Source: a virus. Taken from it: a stretch of 24,952 nucleotides of DNA. The stretch is from the IMG/VR virus record IMGVR_UViG_3300032117_000146, positions 1-24,952 of that record; one strand, written 5' to 3'. How positions within the stretch are numbered: the stretch's first letter is position 1; each line of letters begins with the position of its first letter. Made by a program: the position numbers and the translations under genes. Positions 1 through 7,962 of the stretch are shown here, in pieces. The notes beneath the pieces were generated by a model that did not search any database, had not been told where the DNA came from, and was given only the letters and a program-made list of their open reading frames with translations.

Positions 1-173
1 AGGTTGTAAACCATGTAGCGCCTGCGTTGCCATTGCGCCATCATCATGTTTAACTGATTGAAACAGTCATTCGTATCCTGTGCCAACGGGGTTTGACCCA
101 CACCGATCACATTTGCAGTCTTAAGGGCTAAATTAATAATGTCTGACGGTGTTGTTGGCAATGGTTGTGTCAT
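1..173 (-). CDS. P22 gp4-like tail accessory / packaged-DNA stabilisation protein (5' part only)
   Basis: The reading frame starts at the ATG at 173 and stays open to the window edge, so only the first 57 codons are present. It begins MTQPLPTTPSDIINLAL and then has a helix with N-x-L-N-M-M-M-A-Q-W. This resembles the N-terminus of the P22 gp4 family (D-L-V-x-x-A-L ... L-x-x-M-M-A-E-W), which attaches below the portal and starts assembly of the tail after packaging. Its ATG overlaps the stop of the preceding small gene as ATGA, so translation is probably coupled. The position just after coat matches the head-completion genes of P22-like phages. The family call is by motif and synteny; the missing C-terminal part prevents certainty. 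Confidence 0.6.
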   Translation of the reverse strand, partial: MTQPLPTTPSDIINLALKTANVIGVGQTPLAQDTNDCFNQLNMMMAQWQRRRYMVYN

Positions 174-367
174 TTTTTAGGCCTGCCCCTCTTAACTTTT
201 GGCATCTCTGCGACTGGTTCTACTGCTTGATTCAATATTGTTTGTTCTTCTTCCGCATCATTAGCTAGTTGCGGAATCCCAGCAGGGCTTGTGACCCATT
301 TGGGATATTCCTTAAACTCATAAAAAGGGGGAGGGTTTCCCCTCACCCCCAACCGATTAAACAACAT
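170..367 (-). CDS. Small protein with C-terminal AT-hook-like motif, between coat and gp4-like genes
   Basis: A 65-residue protein read from the ATG at 367; a TTG two codons further upstream is possible but less likely. The start lies inside the last codons of the coat gene, and the stop overlaps the next start as ATGA. The middle (E-Y-P-K-W-V then N-D-A-E-E-E) looks like short proteins found beside head genes in other phages, but I cannot name a family. The C-terminus is KVKRGRPKK, an AT-hook-like R-G-R-P core flanked by basic residues, a type of motif known to bind the minor groove of AT-rich DNA. Unusually, codons about 6 to 15 coincide with a strong terminator hairpin (322-350), so this gene is probably expressed only by readthrough or from transcripts that escape termination. 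Confidence 0.65.
   Translation of the reverse strand: MLFNRLGVRGNPPPFYEFKEYPKWVTSPAGIPQLANDAEEEQTILNQAVEPVAEMPKVKRGRPKK
322..350 (-). terminator. Rho-independent terminator after the coat gene
   Basis: On the minus strand the sequence forms a G-rich arm (GGGGG, a TG bulge, then AGGG), a GAAA tetraloop, and the complement CCCT CCCCC, followed directly by TTTTT. It begins seven bases past the coat stop codon and lies inside the 5' codons of the next reading frame. It shares the core AGGGGAAACCCT with the terminator at 7934-7957. Confidence 0.8.
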
Positions 368-1559
368 CGGCAACTACACAAGACCATTCAGGACGGATTG
401 CAGCATAACCGTAAAGGATGTCCATACGAGTAATCAAGCTATCGCTCATTACGTCATATGCTTCGATCATACGGAGGCTGATGCCGTCAAAGTTAGCGCG
501 AGCAGCTTGTACCACACCGGCAGTAGGCATTTCCAAGTCGGCAGTAGCCAAAGTAAATGCTTCAGGGTAGTAAGCCAAGTTCTGACGATACTGTGAGCTA
601 GCAGGCATTACCAAGCTAATCGTTGCAGAGTTTGCAGGAGAAGCAGTTACTGTATTAAACGCTGCAGGAGCAGGAATAATGCCAGGGTAAATAGGAATGC
701 TTGTTGCGCCAGACGCTACGTTTGATGTAACAACGAACTGACGGAGTTGACCTTGTGATTGGCCAGTCAGACGGTTAATTGCATAAACACCAGCGATAGT
801 GATGATGTCACCAGCATTTAATGTGCCAGTAATAGCGTTCACAGTCAAAGTTGTACCAGTTTGGCTTGCACCGTTAACAGTACCAGCAGAGAAAGAACCA
901 ACAGTATGAACTGTAGTGGTTTGATCGTACATCCAATCAAAGCCGAGGGTATCTTTGCTGATAATGCCTGTTTCGTACTGATCAGCGATCTTAACTTGTG
1001 GGTTAAACAAGCCAGCCAAAGAGCTAATTGTGCGGGATTGTGTAACTGGATCAAGGATGATCTTACGATCCATACGTGGTGACAAGTTCTGATCCAAAGC
1101 AGCACCAGCTTGTAGCCATTGTGATGCTTGTGGGCTTGACAAAGTAGAACCGCTTAAATTTGCTACTAAGTTAGCAGATTGAGCAGCTACGTTCATCAAG
1201 TCAGCAGCAACATAAGCAGCCAAACGGTTAACCGCAGGAGCAAGTACGCGCTCAGAGAAATCATCCAAGCTCATTGTTTTCTCAGCAGTACCGAAAGAAA
1301 CTGGTACGTTTGCTTGAGTAGCAACGGTCAAAGAAGTATTTTGTTCGTTAGTACCTTGTGGGGTAATAGCTGGGCCAGTAGAAACTGTGTAATCGTTCGG
1401 TAAACGGATACGCAGAGTCGAACCGATCTTAGCGCCTGTACGAGCAAATTGATCGTCATATTGACGGGAAACTGTACGCAAGAAAGCGTTAGTTTGTGTA
1501 AACAGACGCACCGCTTCATTGGTGATCTGATTGATCGTTAATAATGAATTGCTAGTCAT
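357..1559 (-). CDS. Major capsid protein, P22 coat (gp5) family
   Basis: A 400-residue protein, close to the 430 of P22 gp5. It opens MTSNSLLTINQITNEAVRLF and continues with the family's N-terminal pattern (R-Q-Y-D-D-Q-F-A, G-x-T-L-R-I-R-L-P, then V-P-V-S-F-G-T-A-E-K-T-M-S-L-D-D-F-S-E-R-V-L-x-P-A). It is expected to build the icosahedral shell with the scaffolding protein encoded just upstream. A GGAGG ribosome site lies six bases before the ATG, preceded by a U-rich stretch (1573-1591) that could act as an S1-type translation enhancer. Its own promoter (1672-1700) and terminator (322-350) make it an insulated, high-output unit inside the late operon. The insertion around residues 225-300 probably corresponds to the variable I-domain region; that placement is inference. 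Confidence 0.92.
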   Translation of the reverse strand: MTSNSLLTINQITNEAVRLFTQTNAFLRTVSRQYDDQFARTGAKIGSTLRIRLPNDYTVSTGPAITPQGTNEQNTSLTVATQANVPVSFGTAEKTMSLDDFSERVLAPAVNRLAAYVAADLMNVAAQSANLVANLSGSTLSSPQASQWLQAGAALDQNLSPRMDRKIILDPVTQSRTISSLAGLFNPQVKIADQYETGIISKDTLGFDWMYDQTTTVHTVGSFSAGTVNGASQTGTTLTVNAITGTLNAGDIITIAGVYAINRLTGQSQGQLRQFVVTSNVASGATSIPIYPGIIPAPAAFNTVTASPANSATISLVMPASSQYRQNLAYYPEAFTLATADLEMPTAGVVQAARANFDGISLRMIEAYDVMSDSLITRMDILYGYAAIRPEWSCVVADVV

Positions 1560-1671
1560 TTAAGACCTCCATAAGAAAAAGAAAAAAGAAACTACACTTT
1601 TCGCCCCTGCCCTATGGAGTCGATACTTAACGGGCCATCCATCAGTTTACGGTCTGATTACACCTAAATGC

Positions 1672-1700
1672 ATTAAAACGCTTTTTTGAATAATTGTCAA
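1672..1700 (-). promoter_or_regulatory. Near-consensus sigma-70 promoter for the coat gene, with 5' leader
   Basis: Minus strand: TTGACA (1695-1700), a 17-base spacer, TTTAAT (1672-1677). That is six of six and five of six matches to consensus at ideal spacing. It starts directly after the scaffold stop codon. The resulting leader of about 105 bases (1560-1665) contains an ATCAG-N8-CTGAT hairpin (1641-1658) and a polypyrimidine tract next to the coat ribosome site. The 141-base gap 1560-1700 holds nothing else I can support. Confidence 0.75.
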
Positions 1701-2468
1701 TTATCTGCGTTTATTTTTGTTGCGCCACGTGATCCAGGCTTGATGATCAGACGGATCAGGTTCAACCGTTCCACCAGTACCACTTGAACCACCGCCAACT
1801 TCACTCATTGGAGGGGGAGTGCGCGACACTTGTTTGCTAAAAGATTTGACAGCTTTGCTTGATAATTTGGTCAATTCGATGCCCATTTGCAATGGAGATA
1901 GGTTGGCAATACGGATGGCATCGCCCACGTTTTCAGATTTGCCAAGAAAAGTAATGACCGCCTCAGGATTGGGAACGGATGCAATGGCTTGCAAGAAATC
2001 ATTTCCACCGACACCGGCCAAATTCAAATTGGAAATCGAACGGTCATATTCTTGACCAAATTCAGCCTTTGCTTTTTGTTCAATGTCATTCATGGCATTA
2101 ATAAAGGTTTGTTGCTGGACGCGTTGCTCAGCGATTTGTTGAGCGTAAACCATTGCCAATTCCTCGACATTGCCTTGATTTTGAGCAGGCGCTTGGGATT
2201 GTTGGGTTTGTTGTTGCTGGATTTGGGATTGAGCAGATTCCAAAGCAGCAAGGCGCTCGCGAGCAGCATTCTTCTCAGCAGCTAATTCGCCCATTCTGCG
2301 CTTTGCCCATTCAGGCAGATCATTGTAGGAATTCTCGCCAGTCTTGCCATCAGGCTCGGCAGGAGGGGTATTTTGCCCATCGTTGCCCTGATTTTGACCT
2401 TCTAATTGTTGCACTGCGTTATTTTGTGCGTCTAGTTCTTGTGTAGTTGCACCAGTTGCGTTGTCCAT
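1701..2468 (-). CDS. Scaffolding protein
   Basis: A 255-residue, strongly hydrophilic protein between portal and coat, the standard place for scaffold in P22-like phages (P22 gp8 is about 300 residues). Residues 1-50 are Q/N/G-rich and disordered-looking. Residues about 55-130 are a Q- and A-rich helical or coiled-coil segment. The last residues, W-I-T-W-R-N-K-N-K-R-R, form a basic tail; in P22 the basic C-terminal helix-turn-helix of scaffold binds coat. It would guide coat assembly into procapsids and then leave. The ATG at 2468 follows an AGGAG site that overlaps the portal stop codon. Identification rests on position, composition and the basic tail, not on strong sequence identity. Confidence 0.8.
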   Translation of the reverse strand: MDNATGATTQELDAQNNAVQQLEGQNQGNDGQNTPPAEPDGKTGENSYNDLPEWAKRRMGELAAEKNAARERLAALESAQSQIQQQQTQQSQAPAQNQGNVEELAMVYAQQIAEQRVQQQTFINAMNDIEQKAKAEFGQEYDRSISNLNLAGVGGNDFLQAIASVPNPEAVITFLGKSENVGDAIRIANLSPLQMGIELTKLSSKAVKSFSKQVSRTPPPMSEVGGGSSGTGGTVEPDPSDHQAWITWRNKNKRR

Positions 2469-2476
2469 TACGACTC

Positions 2477-4615
2477 CTAGGTTATTTGTGAAAGATTGTC
2501 AGAAAGCACTTGTGACGGATCAAAGTGGCTTAAATCATACTCCTTGCCAGGTTGAGGTGTCCCTTCGATTTCTCTAACGGTTTTATCAGCGATCTTGGAA
2601 AGATCAATCTTGCTGAGTTCGGATAGCAAAGCCTTGACGCGATCGGTCTCAGCCTTGAATGCTTGGATAGAGTCTTGACGCTCATTTTCAAAGCGCAGAG
2701 CCAAGTGATTGAGGGCATCCATATCAAGACGTTGTTTATCAAGCGCCAAATAGGATTGCTTCTCTTGGAGTTGCTCTTGCAATTGCTGGATGATGGCTTG
2801 AGCCTGCTGGAGTTGTTGTTGCAATTGTTGCTCTTGCTCGGATGGCCCAGTACCCAAGATATTTGGAGGAATCCAGTTGCGCATACGCTCCTGTAACTTG
2901 TCAGCATTCGGGAAGTCAGCAGATCCCATATAAAGATCGCCAATAACCTGAGAAAGAGCAGGCTGAGCAGCCAAGAGTTTAGTCATTGCATCAAAAGCCT
3001 CTTGTCTGCGGGTGTCATAGCTTGGCCCAACTTCCGCAACCACGTCATATTTGCCCACATTCGGATTAAAGATGGCAGTAACTCGAGCGTTTTCTTCGTC
3101 CTCAGTCTTTTTCATTGGCTCAGCCAATTCAGGATCAACCATGATCTGACTCTCGGTATTGTCATCGCCAAGGATTCGCACGATTCGCTTGGTGTCATAG
3201 ACTTTAGGGATCAAATCAATAATCATGCGACCAGTCGTTTGAATGGCCATGTTTTGATTGTCTTGGAAGTGATAAGTAACGCGCTCGCCTTGGTTTACGC
3301 GCTTCTCGATCGATATACCTGAAAGCTCTTGGGATTGCTCGCCAAAGGTTTGATCGTATTGACCGGAGGTCATCATCAATTCTTGAGCAGCAGTTGCCAT
3401 GCCTTCCATATAAACAGGAGCGCTTGATGGAGGTTGCTGACGAACTGGTGAAGGAATCGCATTGCCATTCTCATCTGCATGGTTGTATGGCAAATAAGCA
3501 TGGTTCTCAGTATTGGCAGTAGCCCAATAGTTTTCCAAACCTTCGATGGCTTCGACTGGGGCCATGTATGGGGATTTAGATTGCAATGCGCCAAACTCTA
3601 TGGCAGCAGAAGCATTGTAGTTGTAAGCGCGCTGAGCATCCTTCATGTAGCGGATTAAGCCCTTACGATCTAAACGTCCTTCGATAACGACTTCTTCTCC
3701 TGGACAACGAATAATAGGCACATAAGAGCCAGGCCATGTACCCTTCTCAAGCACTTCATCGCCACCAATCAGATACTTTTTGATGGTGCGCTTATCGATT
3801 CTGCGTCTTGTAATTCCTTCCGCGCCCTGACGAATTGCCTCATTAAATAGCTTGCGCTCATCGACAGAAATATCGCTTTCTTTGGCATAGCGCATAGATC
3901 CATCGGGATTCTCAAGGGCATAAAGCCATTCTTTGCGCACTTCAAGCTCGTAGTATTCAGCCAAACGAACCACGTCTTTAGTAATCCACATTTGATTGCC
4001 TGACGGACTTGTGGCCGGCAATTTGAAGTTAGGGAACTTGCGCTCAAACTCTCTGCGAGGCATATCCTCATAGATAAAGCCAAATTTTGCGTCAAGGCCA
4101 TCCTTACGCTTGATATGCGGATCGAGATATACGCTCATCGCATCGGGAACTTCTTTAATGAAGATTTCCTGATCGAAGGTGGAATCGTCAGCGTAGGCAG
4201 TAGTTAGTCTCCAATAACCTATGCCACCGCCAACCATATGCTCGGCAGCAATGTCATAAGCGACTTTGGCATTGGATTTGTATTCAATATGACGAACCAA
4301 TCCCTCGAAGATTTCAGCAGCCTCATAGGTTGCCTCGTCATTAGTTGGGTGAACTTGAACGGATGGCTTATTGGCTTTGAGATTGTTGACAACGTGAAGC
4401 CAATGCGTATGCGTCTTATTGATCGTGAGCATCGGCTGGGTATTTAAATGCCGTCTTGCTTTGACTGACGGCTCCCATTGGTCTTGATTGTCAGAATCAG
4501 CATACAGGAAGCGCATATCTTCGCGATAGCGTTGACGAGTGGCTTGTTCCCAGTTTAGGCAAGCCTGAAAGTTCTCGTATGCACGTTCTATGATGTCTTT
4601 TTCTCTATCTGCCAT
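2477..4615 (-). CDS. Portal protein, P22 gp1-like
   Basis: A 712-residue protein (P22 portal is 725) directly after the terminase. It starts with a helical, charged N-terminus, followed by T-I-N-K-T-H-x-H-W-L-H-V-V-N-N-L-K-A-N-K-P, a pattern typical of P22-type portals. The region around residues 590-640 is a long Q-rich coiled coil followed by a second charged helix, comparable to the C-terminal barrel of P22 portal that projects into the head. The portal dodecamer forms the packaging channel and later the tail attachment site. The start codon is one base after the large terminase stop (TGA-T-ATG), with only a weak ribosome site, so translation is probably coupled. The gene ends eight bases before scaffold. 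Confidence 0.92.
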   Translation of the reverse strand: MADREKDIIERAYENFQACLNWEQATRQRYREDMRFLYADSDNQDQWEPSVKARRHLNTQPMLTINKTHTHWLHVVNNLKANKPSVQVHPTNDEATYEAAEIFEGLVRHIEYKSNAKVAYDIAAEHMVGGGIGYWRLTTAYADDSTFDQEIFIKEVPDAMSVYLDPHIKRKDGLDAKFGFIYEDMPRREFERKFPNFKLPATSPSGNQMWITKDVVRLAEYYELEVRKEWLYALENPDGSMRYAKESDISVDERKLFNEAIRQGAEGITRRRIDKRTIKKYLIGGDEVLEKGTWPGSYVPIIRCPGEEVVIEGRLDRKGLIRYMKDAQRAYNYNASAAIEFGALQSKSPYMAPVEAIEGLENYWATANTENHAYLPYNHADENGNAIPSPVRQQPPSSAPVYMEGMATAAQELMMTSGQYDQTFGEQSQELSGISIEKRVNQGERVTYHFQDNQNMAIQTTGRMIIDLIPKVYDTKRIVRILGDDNTESQIMVDPELAEPMKKTEDEENARVTAIFNPNVGKYDVVAEVGPSYDTRRQEAFDAMTKLLAAQPALSQVIGDLYMGSADFPNADKLQERMRNWIPPNILGTGPSEQEQQLQQQLQQAQAIIQQLQEQLQEKQSYLALDKQRLDMDALNHLALRFENERQDSIQAFKAETDRVKALLSELSKIDLSKIADKTVREIEGTPQPGKEYDLSHFDPSQVLSDNLSQIT

Positions 4616-4616
4616 A

Positions 4617-5972
4617 TCACATCCAATATCCGCCTCTTTGATTACCAGGCATAGTGTTAAATGGTTTCTTAGGATTAGAGAGTTTTTTCTCTTTCCTATC
4701 CCTTACCATTCCAGGGAATAATTCTGTAAGCACCCAAATCCAAGCATCTGCTCGGTTAGGTGACTTACTTCCATTGTAGCCATTCGTAGAAAACGAGGCA
4801 AGCTCATCTTCAAGGTCAAGGAATCGACCAACGTGCCTAATTTTGCCTTGCTCATAAAGAAGTGAAAACGGTTCAGCGCGAACGACTTTGCCACGCGAAG
4901 CACTCACCGCTTTAAATGGAGTCCTTGATCGAGCCGACTGGATGACTTGCTCAACCATTGCACCCCCGAAGTTAGTCTCGGCAACAACCAAGTCAGCCTT
5001 GTGGCGATCATACGCAGACGCAGCCATGCGCCCCCAATTAACAGGGCCAGCTTTAATCGTTGCATCCTCTAGTAGATAGGCATTTCCGTCAATACCCAAT
5101 GCACCAACCACGATCCCAGTAGCATCATTGTCAGCATTATCGGAATCGCCAGCACCGCTAGGATCAACTCCAACAATAACCCTAACAAGCTCGGGGAGGT
5201 TTTCTTCATCGACTCGCCATTTGTCTATGTTTTCCTCGGAGAATAGCTGATTCGGATTAGCGTCAGCAAATTCACCCAAAAGAAAGCGTTTTTGCAGTCT
5301 TGCACTTAGATTTCTCAAAGTGTCCAAATAATTATCCGACAAGTTGGCAGCATTGTCCGAAGGATTTATCTGAAAATTAGCGTAATCGTCCTTATTGGTA
5401 AGCTCAATTTTTGTATCAGGATCGCGCTTAAGCACGAATATTTGATAAGTCCAATGGTTTTTGTTGGGTGGATTGCAGTCAAAATACATCTTTGGCTTTA
5501 ATAGCCTATCGGGTTTACCCTCAATCTTTTGCATGACTTTTTGAGCCAAACGAGTGATTGCGATACCAACCGACTGCCAATTGATCTGAGAAGATTCGTT
5601 TAGATAAATGGTTGCAAACTCCATACCAAGGATCTTCTCGGTTCTTTCCTTGTCATCAAGGCCACCAAACCATATCTCAGAGCCATTCGGAAAGGTGACG
5701 AACCAGTCCGACTTGTTCATTTTGTATTCAATATTTGGGAAAGCAAGCTCCATGACCTTTGGGAAAGTGTCATAAACAATGGAATTCTTGACCTGATTAA
5801 ACCGAAAACGAAGCACCGCATGACGCGAGCCAGGCGCTTTTAATGCCCTAACGATGACCTGACGCATTAAAAGAAAGGTTTTCCCTGACCGAGATCCCCC
5901 AAAAAGCATGATGTAGGTTGCCTCAGAGGAAAGCACCTCCAATGCCATAAGCTGCTTTTTATGTAGCTTCAC
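4617..5972 (-). CDS. Terminase large subunit
   Basis: A 451-residue packaging motor and headful nuclease. Walker A is G-G-S-R-S-G-K-T at residues 25-32. A hydrophobic strand ending Y-L-N-E (122-126) is the Walker B region, with N before the catalytic E, as seen in some terminases. The nuclease domain starts V-I-V-G-V-D-P-S-G-A-G (D270), continues with L-V-V-A-E-T (E332), and has S-P-N-R-A-D-A (a D near 410), the expected three acidic metal ligands. The start is GTG at 5972, overlapping the small-subunit stop as GTGA and preceded by GAGGAT. The motor docks on the portal encoded immediately downstream. Confidence 0.94.
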   Translation of the reverse strand: MKLHKKQLMALEVLSSEATYIMLFGGSRSGKTFLLMRQVIVRALKAPGSRHAVLRFRFNQVKNSIVYDTFPKVMELAFPNIEYKMNKSDWFVTFPNGSEIWFGGLDDKERTEKILGMEFATIYLNESSQINWQSVGIAITRLAQKVMQKIEGKPDRLLKPKMYFDCNPPNKNHWTYQIFVLKRDPDTKIELTNKDDYANFQINPSDNAANLSDNYLDTLRNLSARLQKRFLLGEFADANPNQLFSEENIDKWRVDEENLPELVRVIVGVDPSGAGDSDNADNDATGIVVGALGIDGNAYLLEDATIKAGPVNWGRMAASAYDRHKADLVVAETNFGGAMVEQVIQSARSRTPFKAVSASRGKVVRAEPFSLLYEQGKIRHVGRFLDLEDELASFSTNGYNGSKSPNRADAWIWVLTELFPGMVRDRKEKKLSNPKKPFNTMPGNQRGGYWM

Positions 5973-6301
5973 GCATCCTCGTCCAATGGATTGATGATGA
6001 CTTGCAATGCACCGCCATTTTTGCCGGTCAATTCATGTTGCATCTTTTCAGACCATCCCATTTGGGTTTTAGTCCACCAAATAGCAGCAGTCGTATCGCC
6101 ATTGATCGCTTTATTGAATAAAGACTTGGACACTTGGGCAGAGGCAGTCGCTTTTCCAAGGCCAAGCTCAAGCTCATAGTGCTTAGTTAATGTTTTGACA
6201 GAGATTCCAATCAAAGCAGCGATTTGTTCTTGAGGCAAACCAAGACCGGATGCTTGTTGCACCTGAGCCTTTGTCTTATCGGTTGGGCAATGTTCTATCA
6301 T
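5969..6301 (-). CDS. Terminase small subunit (DNA recognition)
   Basis: A 110-residue protein directly before the large terminase. Residues about 12-42 form a helix-turn-helix (V-Q-Q-A-S-G-L-G-L-P-Q-E-Q-I-A then G-I-S-V-K-T-L-T-K-H-Y), typical of small terminase subunits that recognise the packaging site. The remainder is a helical oligomerisation segment with A-I-W-W-T-K-T-Q-M-G-W, a sequence often seen in this family. The ATG at 6301 has only a weak A-rich upstream sequence (AAAGAAA). The 43-base gap before it, after the methyltransferase, shows no convincing promoter. The pac site is probably in or near this gene, but I cannot see it. Confidence 0.88.
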   Translation of the reverse strand: MIEHCPTDKTKAQVQQASGLGLPQEQIAALIGISVKTLTKHYELELGLGKATASAQVSKSLFNKAINGDTTAAIWWTKTQMGWSEKMQHELTGKNGGALQVIINPLDEDA

Positions 6302-6344
6302 TTTCTTTTATAGTCGGGAAGTGTCCAAAATAATCTTAATTAAA

Positions 6345-7526
6345 TCAAGAATTTAGCAATTCCGCTTTCCTTCCTGTGAAATCTTCCCAACGCTTAACGA
6401 TTACATCGCAATATTTTGGGTCTAATTCCATAACTCTAGCGCATCTGCCAATCTTTTCACAAGCAATAAGAGTAGAGCCTGAACCACCAAATAAATCTAA
6501 TACTATATCTTTTGCTTTAGAACTATTATTTAATGCTTTTTCTACCAACTCTAATGGCTTTTGAGTAGGATGAACATAATTCTTTTCTCGGCTTACTTCC
6601 CATACTGTGCTTTGGTCATATCCTGCATAAAACTCACCATTTACATAAATTGCACATTCATGCTTGGGTCGATAATTTGACCACATAGTGCCTAATCCAT
6701 TTTTTACCCAAACAATTTGTGAACTTGCTTCTTTTCCACATAATTTAAGAGCATGATAAAACTCATAGATACCTTTGTAACCATGCCATATATACCAAGC
6801 AGCTTTATCTTTTAATGATAAATTTGCACAATTAAATACAGCAACAAGGAAATCAACTAAACCATTTCCTGTTACAGCATCATTTTTAATCATATCCCAA
6901 TCTTTTGAGCCACCCTTTCCATCATAGCTAACTCCATAAGGGGGGTCTGTATGCAATAAATCAGCTTTTTGACCATTCATTAGCTTTTCTACAGCATCAA
7001 TGCTTGTGCTATCTCCGCACATAAGCCTATGATTTCCAAGGATATATATATCACCAGGCTTGGTTTTTGGCTCTTCGGGTATTTCGGGAACGGAATCTTC
7101 ATCCGTTAGGCCTTCTTTTGATTCGATGGGGTTTAGTAATGCATTAAGCTCGTCTTTACTAAATCCGATCAAATCTAGGTCAAATCCTAAATCATTTAAT
7201 TCATTTAACTCTAAATTGAGTATTCCAGTATCCCAATCGGCATTTAAAGCCAATTTGTTGTCGGCAATGATTAAAGCCTTTTTTTGGGCTTCCGAAAGAT
7301 GGGAAAGTTCAATAACTGGTACTTTAGACATTCCCATCTTACGAGCAGCAAGTAAACGACCGTGGCCAGCGATAAGACCATTATCCCCATCCACCAAGAT
7401 AGGGTTAGTCCAACCGAACTCTTGAATACTGGCAGCGATTTGAGCCACTTGTTCATCGGAATGCTTCCTTGAGTTGTTGATATATGGGATTAAGCTATCA
7501 ACGGACTTCTGAACGATTTTGCTCAT
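6345..7526 (-). CDS. ParB-like nuclease domain fused to a beta-class DNA methyltransferase
   Basis: A 393-residue two-domain protein. Residues 1-75 form a ParB/Srx-like fold with G-H-G-R-L-L-A-A-R-K-M-G at 54-65. After an acidic linker (132-158), the catalytic motif D-P-P-Y is at 194-197. The SAM-binding motif, L-D-L-F-G-G-S-G-S-T-L, lies near residue 347, close to the C-terminus, followed by the acidic E-L-D-P motif. Catalytic motif before SAM motif is the beta arrangement; D-P-P-Y fits N6-adenine (or N4-cytosine) methylation. Such phage enzymes usually protect phage DNA from host restriction or alter host regulation. The start overlaps the preceding stop as ATGA. The target sequence cannot be deduced. 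No cognate endonuclease is nearby. Confidence 0.92.
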   Translation of the reverse strand: MSKIVQKSVDSLIPYINNSRKHSDEQVAQIAASIQEFGWTNPILVDGDNGLIAGHGRLLAARKMGMSKVPVIELSHLSEAQKKALIIADNKLALNADWDTGILNLELNELNDLGFDLDLIGFSKDELNALLNPIESKEGLTDEDSVPEIPEEPKTKPGDIYILGNHRLMCGDSTSIDAVEKLMNGQKADLLHTDPPYGVSYDGKGGSKDWDMIKNDAVTGNGLVDFLVAVFNCANLSLKDKAAWYIWHGYKGIYEFYHALKLCGKEASSQIVWVKNGLGTMWSNYRPKHECAIYVNGEFYAGYDQSTVWEVSREKNYVHPTQKPLELVEKALNNSSKAKDIVLDLFGGSGSTLIACEKIGRCARVMELDPKYCDVIVKRWEDFTGRKAELLNS

Positions 7527-7732
7527 TGAACGGAAGCGGAATGGTTACGATAATGCTCGATGTCTTGAGCGATCTCGAGAAGGTGCTGAGCCATTGCTTC
7601 GCCCTTCATAATCTGCTGGCGATTTGATGGCACGATTTGAGCCATAGCGATCCATACGGAGTAGAACTGAGAGAGCTTCTCATATTCGTTTGGATCAATT
7701 TCGTTTTTGACGTTGTCTTGTGTAGTTGTCAT
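7523..7732 (-). CDS. Hypothetical 69-residue helical protein
   Basis: It starts at the ATG at 7732 and ends with an ATGA overlap into the methyltransferase gene, which suggests coupled translation. It is acidic at the start (N-E-I-D-P-N-E-Y-E-K-L), then amphipathic helices with S-V-W-I-A-M-A-Q-I and A-M-A-Q-H-L-L-E-I-A-Q. No cysteine pairs, signal or membrane segment are visible. No clear ribosome site precedes it. I do not recognise a family. The context between DUF6496-like and methyltransferase genes gives no firm function. Confidence 0.65.
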   Translation of the reverse strand: MTTTQDNVKNEIDPNEYEKLSQFYSVWIAMAQIVPSNRQQIMKGEAMAQHLLEIAQDIEHYRNHSASVQ

Positions 7733-7753
7733 AAATTGAATTGATGTTGTTGG

Positions 7754-7915
7754 TTATTTTTTCTTTGCTTTTGCTTTCCCTGCTTTTTTAGCAATTGCTT
7801 CACGTTGAACTGCATATCCGATCGCTTCGGCCTGCTTTGGCTTTTTGCCTGCCTTGATTTCCTTGGCAATATTGGCAGAGCGAGTCTTGTCTGACGTTCC
7901 TTTGCGTAATGGCAT
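7754..7915 (-). CDS. Small basic protein, DUF6496-like
   Basis: A 53-residue protein starting MPLRKGTSDKTRSANIAKEI and followed by A-G-K-K-P-K-Q-A-E-A-I-G-Y-A. This pattern (M-P-x-x-K-G-x-S, S-x-N-I-x-x-E, G-K-x-x-K-Q-A-x-A-I) recurs in very small phage proteins that I associate with DUF6496. The C-terminus is almost pure K and A. The start at 7915 has a clear AAGGA site. It begins just past the terminator at 7934-7957 and has no visible promoter, so it would depend on readthrough. High lysine content would suit nucleic-acid binding, which is inference. Confidence 0.75.
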   Translation of the reverse strand: MPLRKGTSDKTRSANIAKEIKAGKKPKQAEAIGYAVQREAIAKKAGKAKAKKK

Positions 7916-7933
7916 TTTTTGTCCTTAAAAGGT

Positions 7934-7957
7934 AAAAGACTAGGGTTTCCCCTAGTC
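7934..7957 (-). terminator. Rho-independent terminator with GAAA tetraloop
   Basis: On the minus strand GACTAGGG, loop GAAA, CCCTAGTC: a perfect eight-base-pair stem with a GNRA loop, then C-independent TTTT. It lies five bases past the stop of the 73-residue gene and ends the mini-operon that begins at the 8726-8754 promoter. Its core AGGGGAAACCCT is shared with the post-coat terminator at 322-350. Confidence 0.82.
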
Positions 7958-7962
7958 AGTTA

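Noticed and set aside
6302-6344. TATAAA near the TerS start as a promoter
   Set aside because: No acceptable -35 box at usual spacing.
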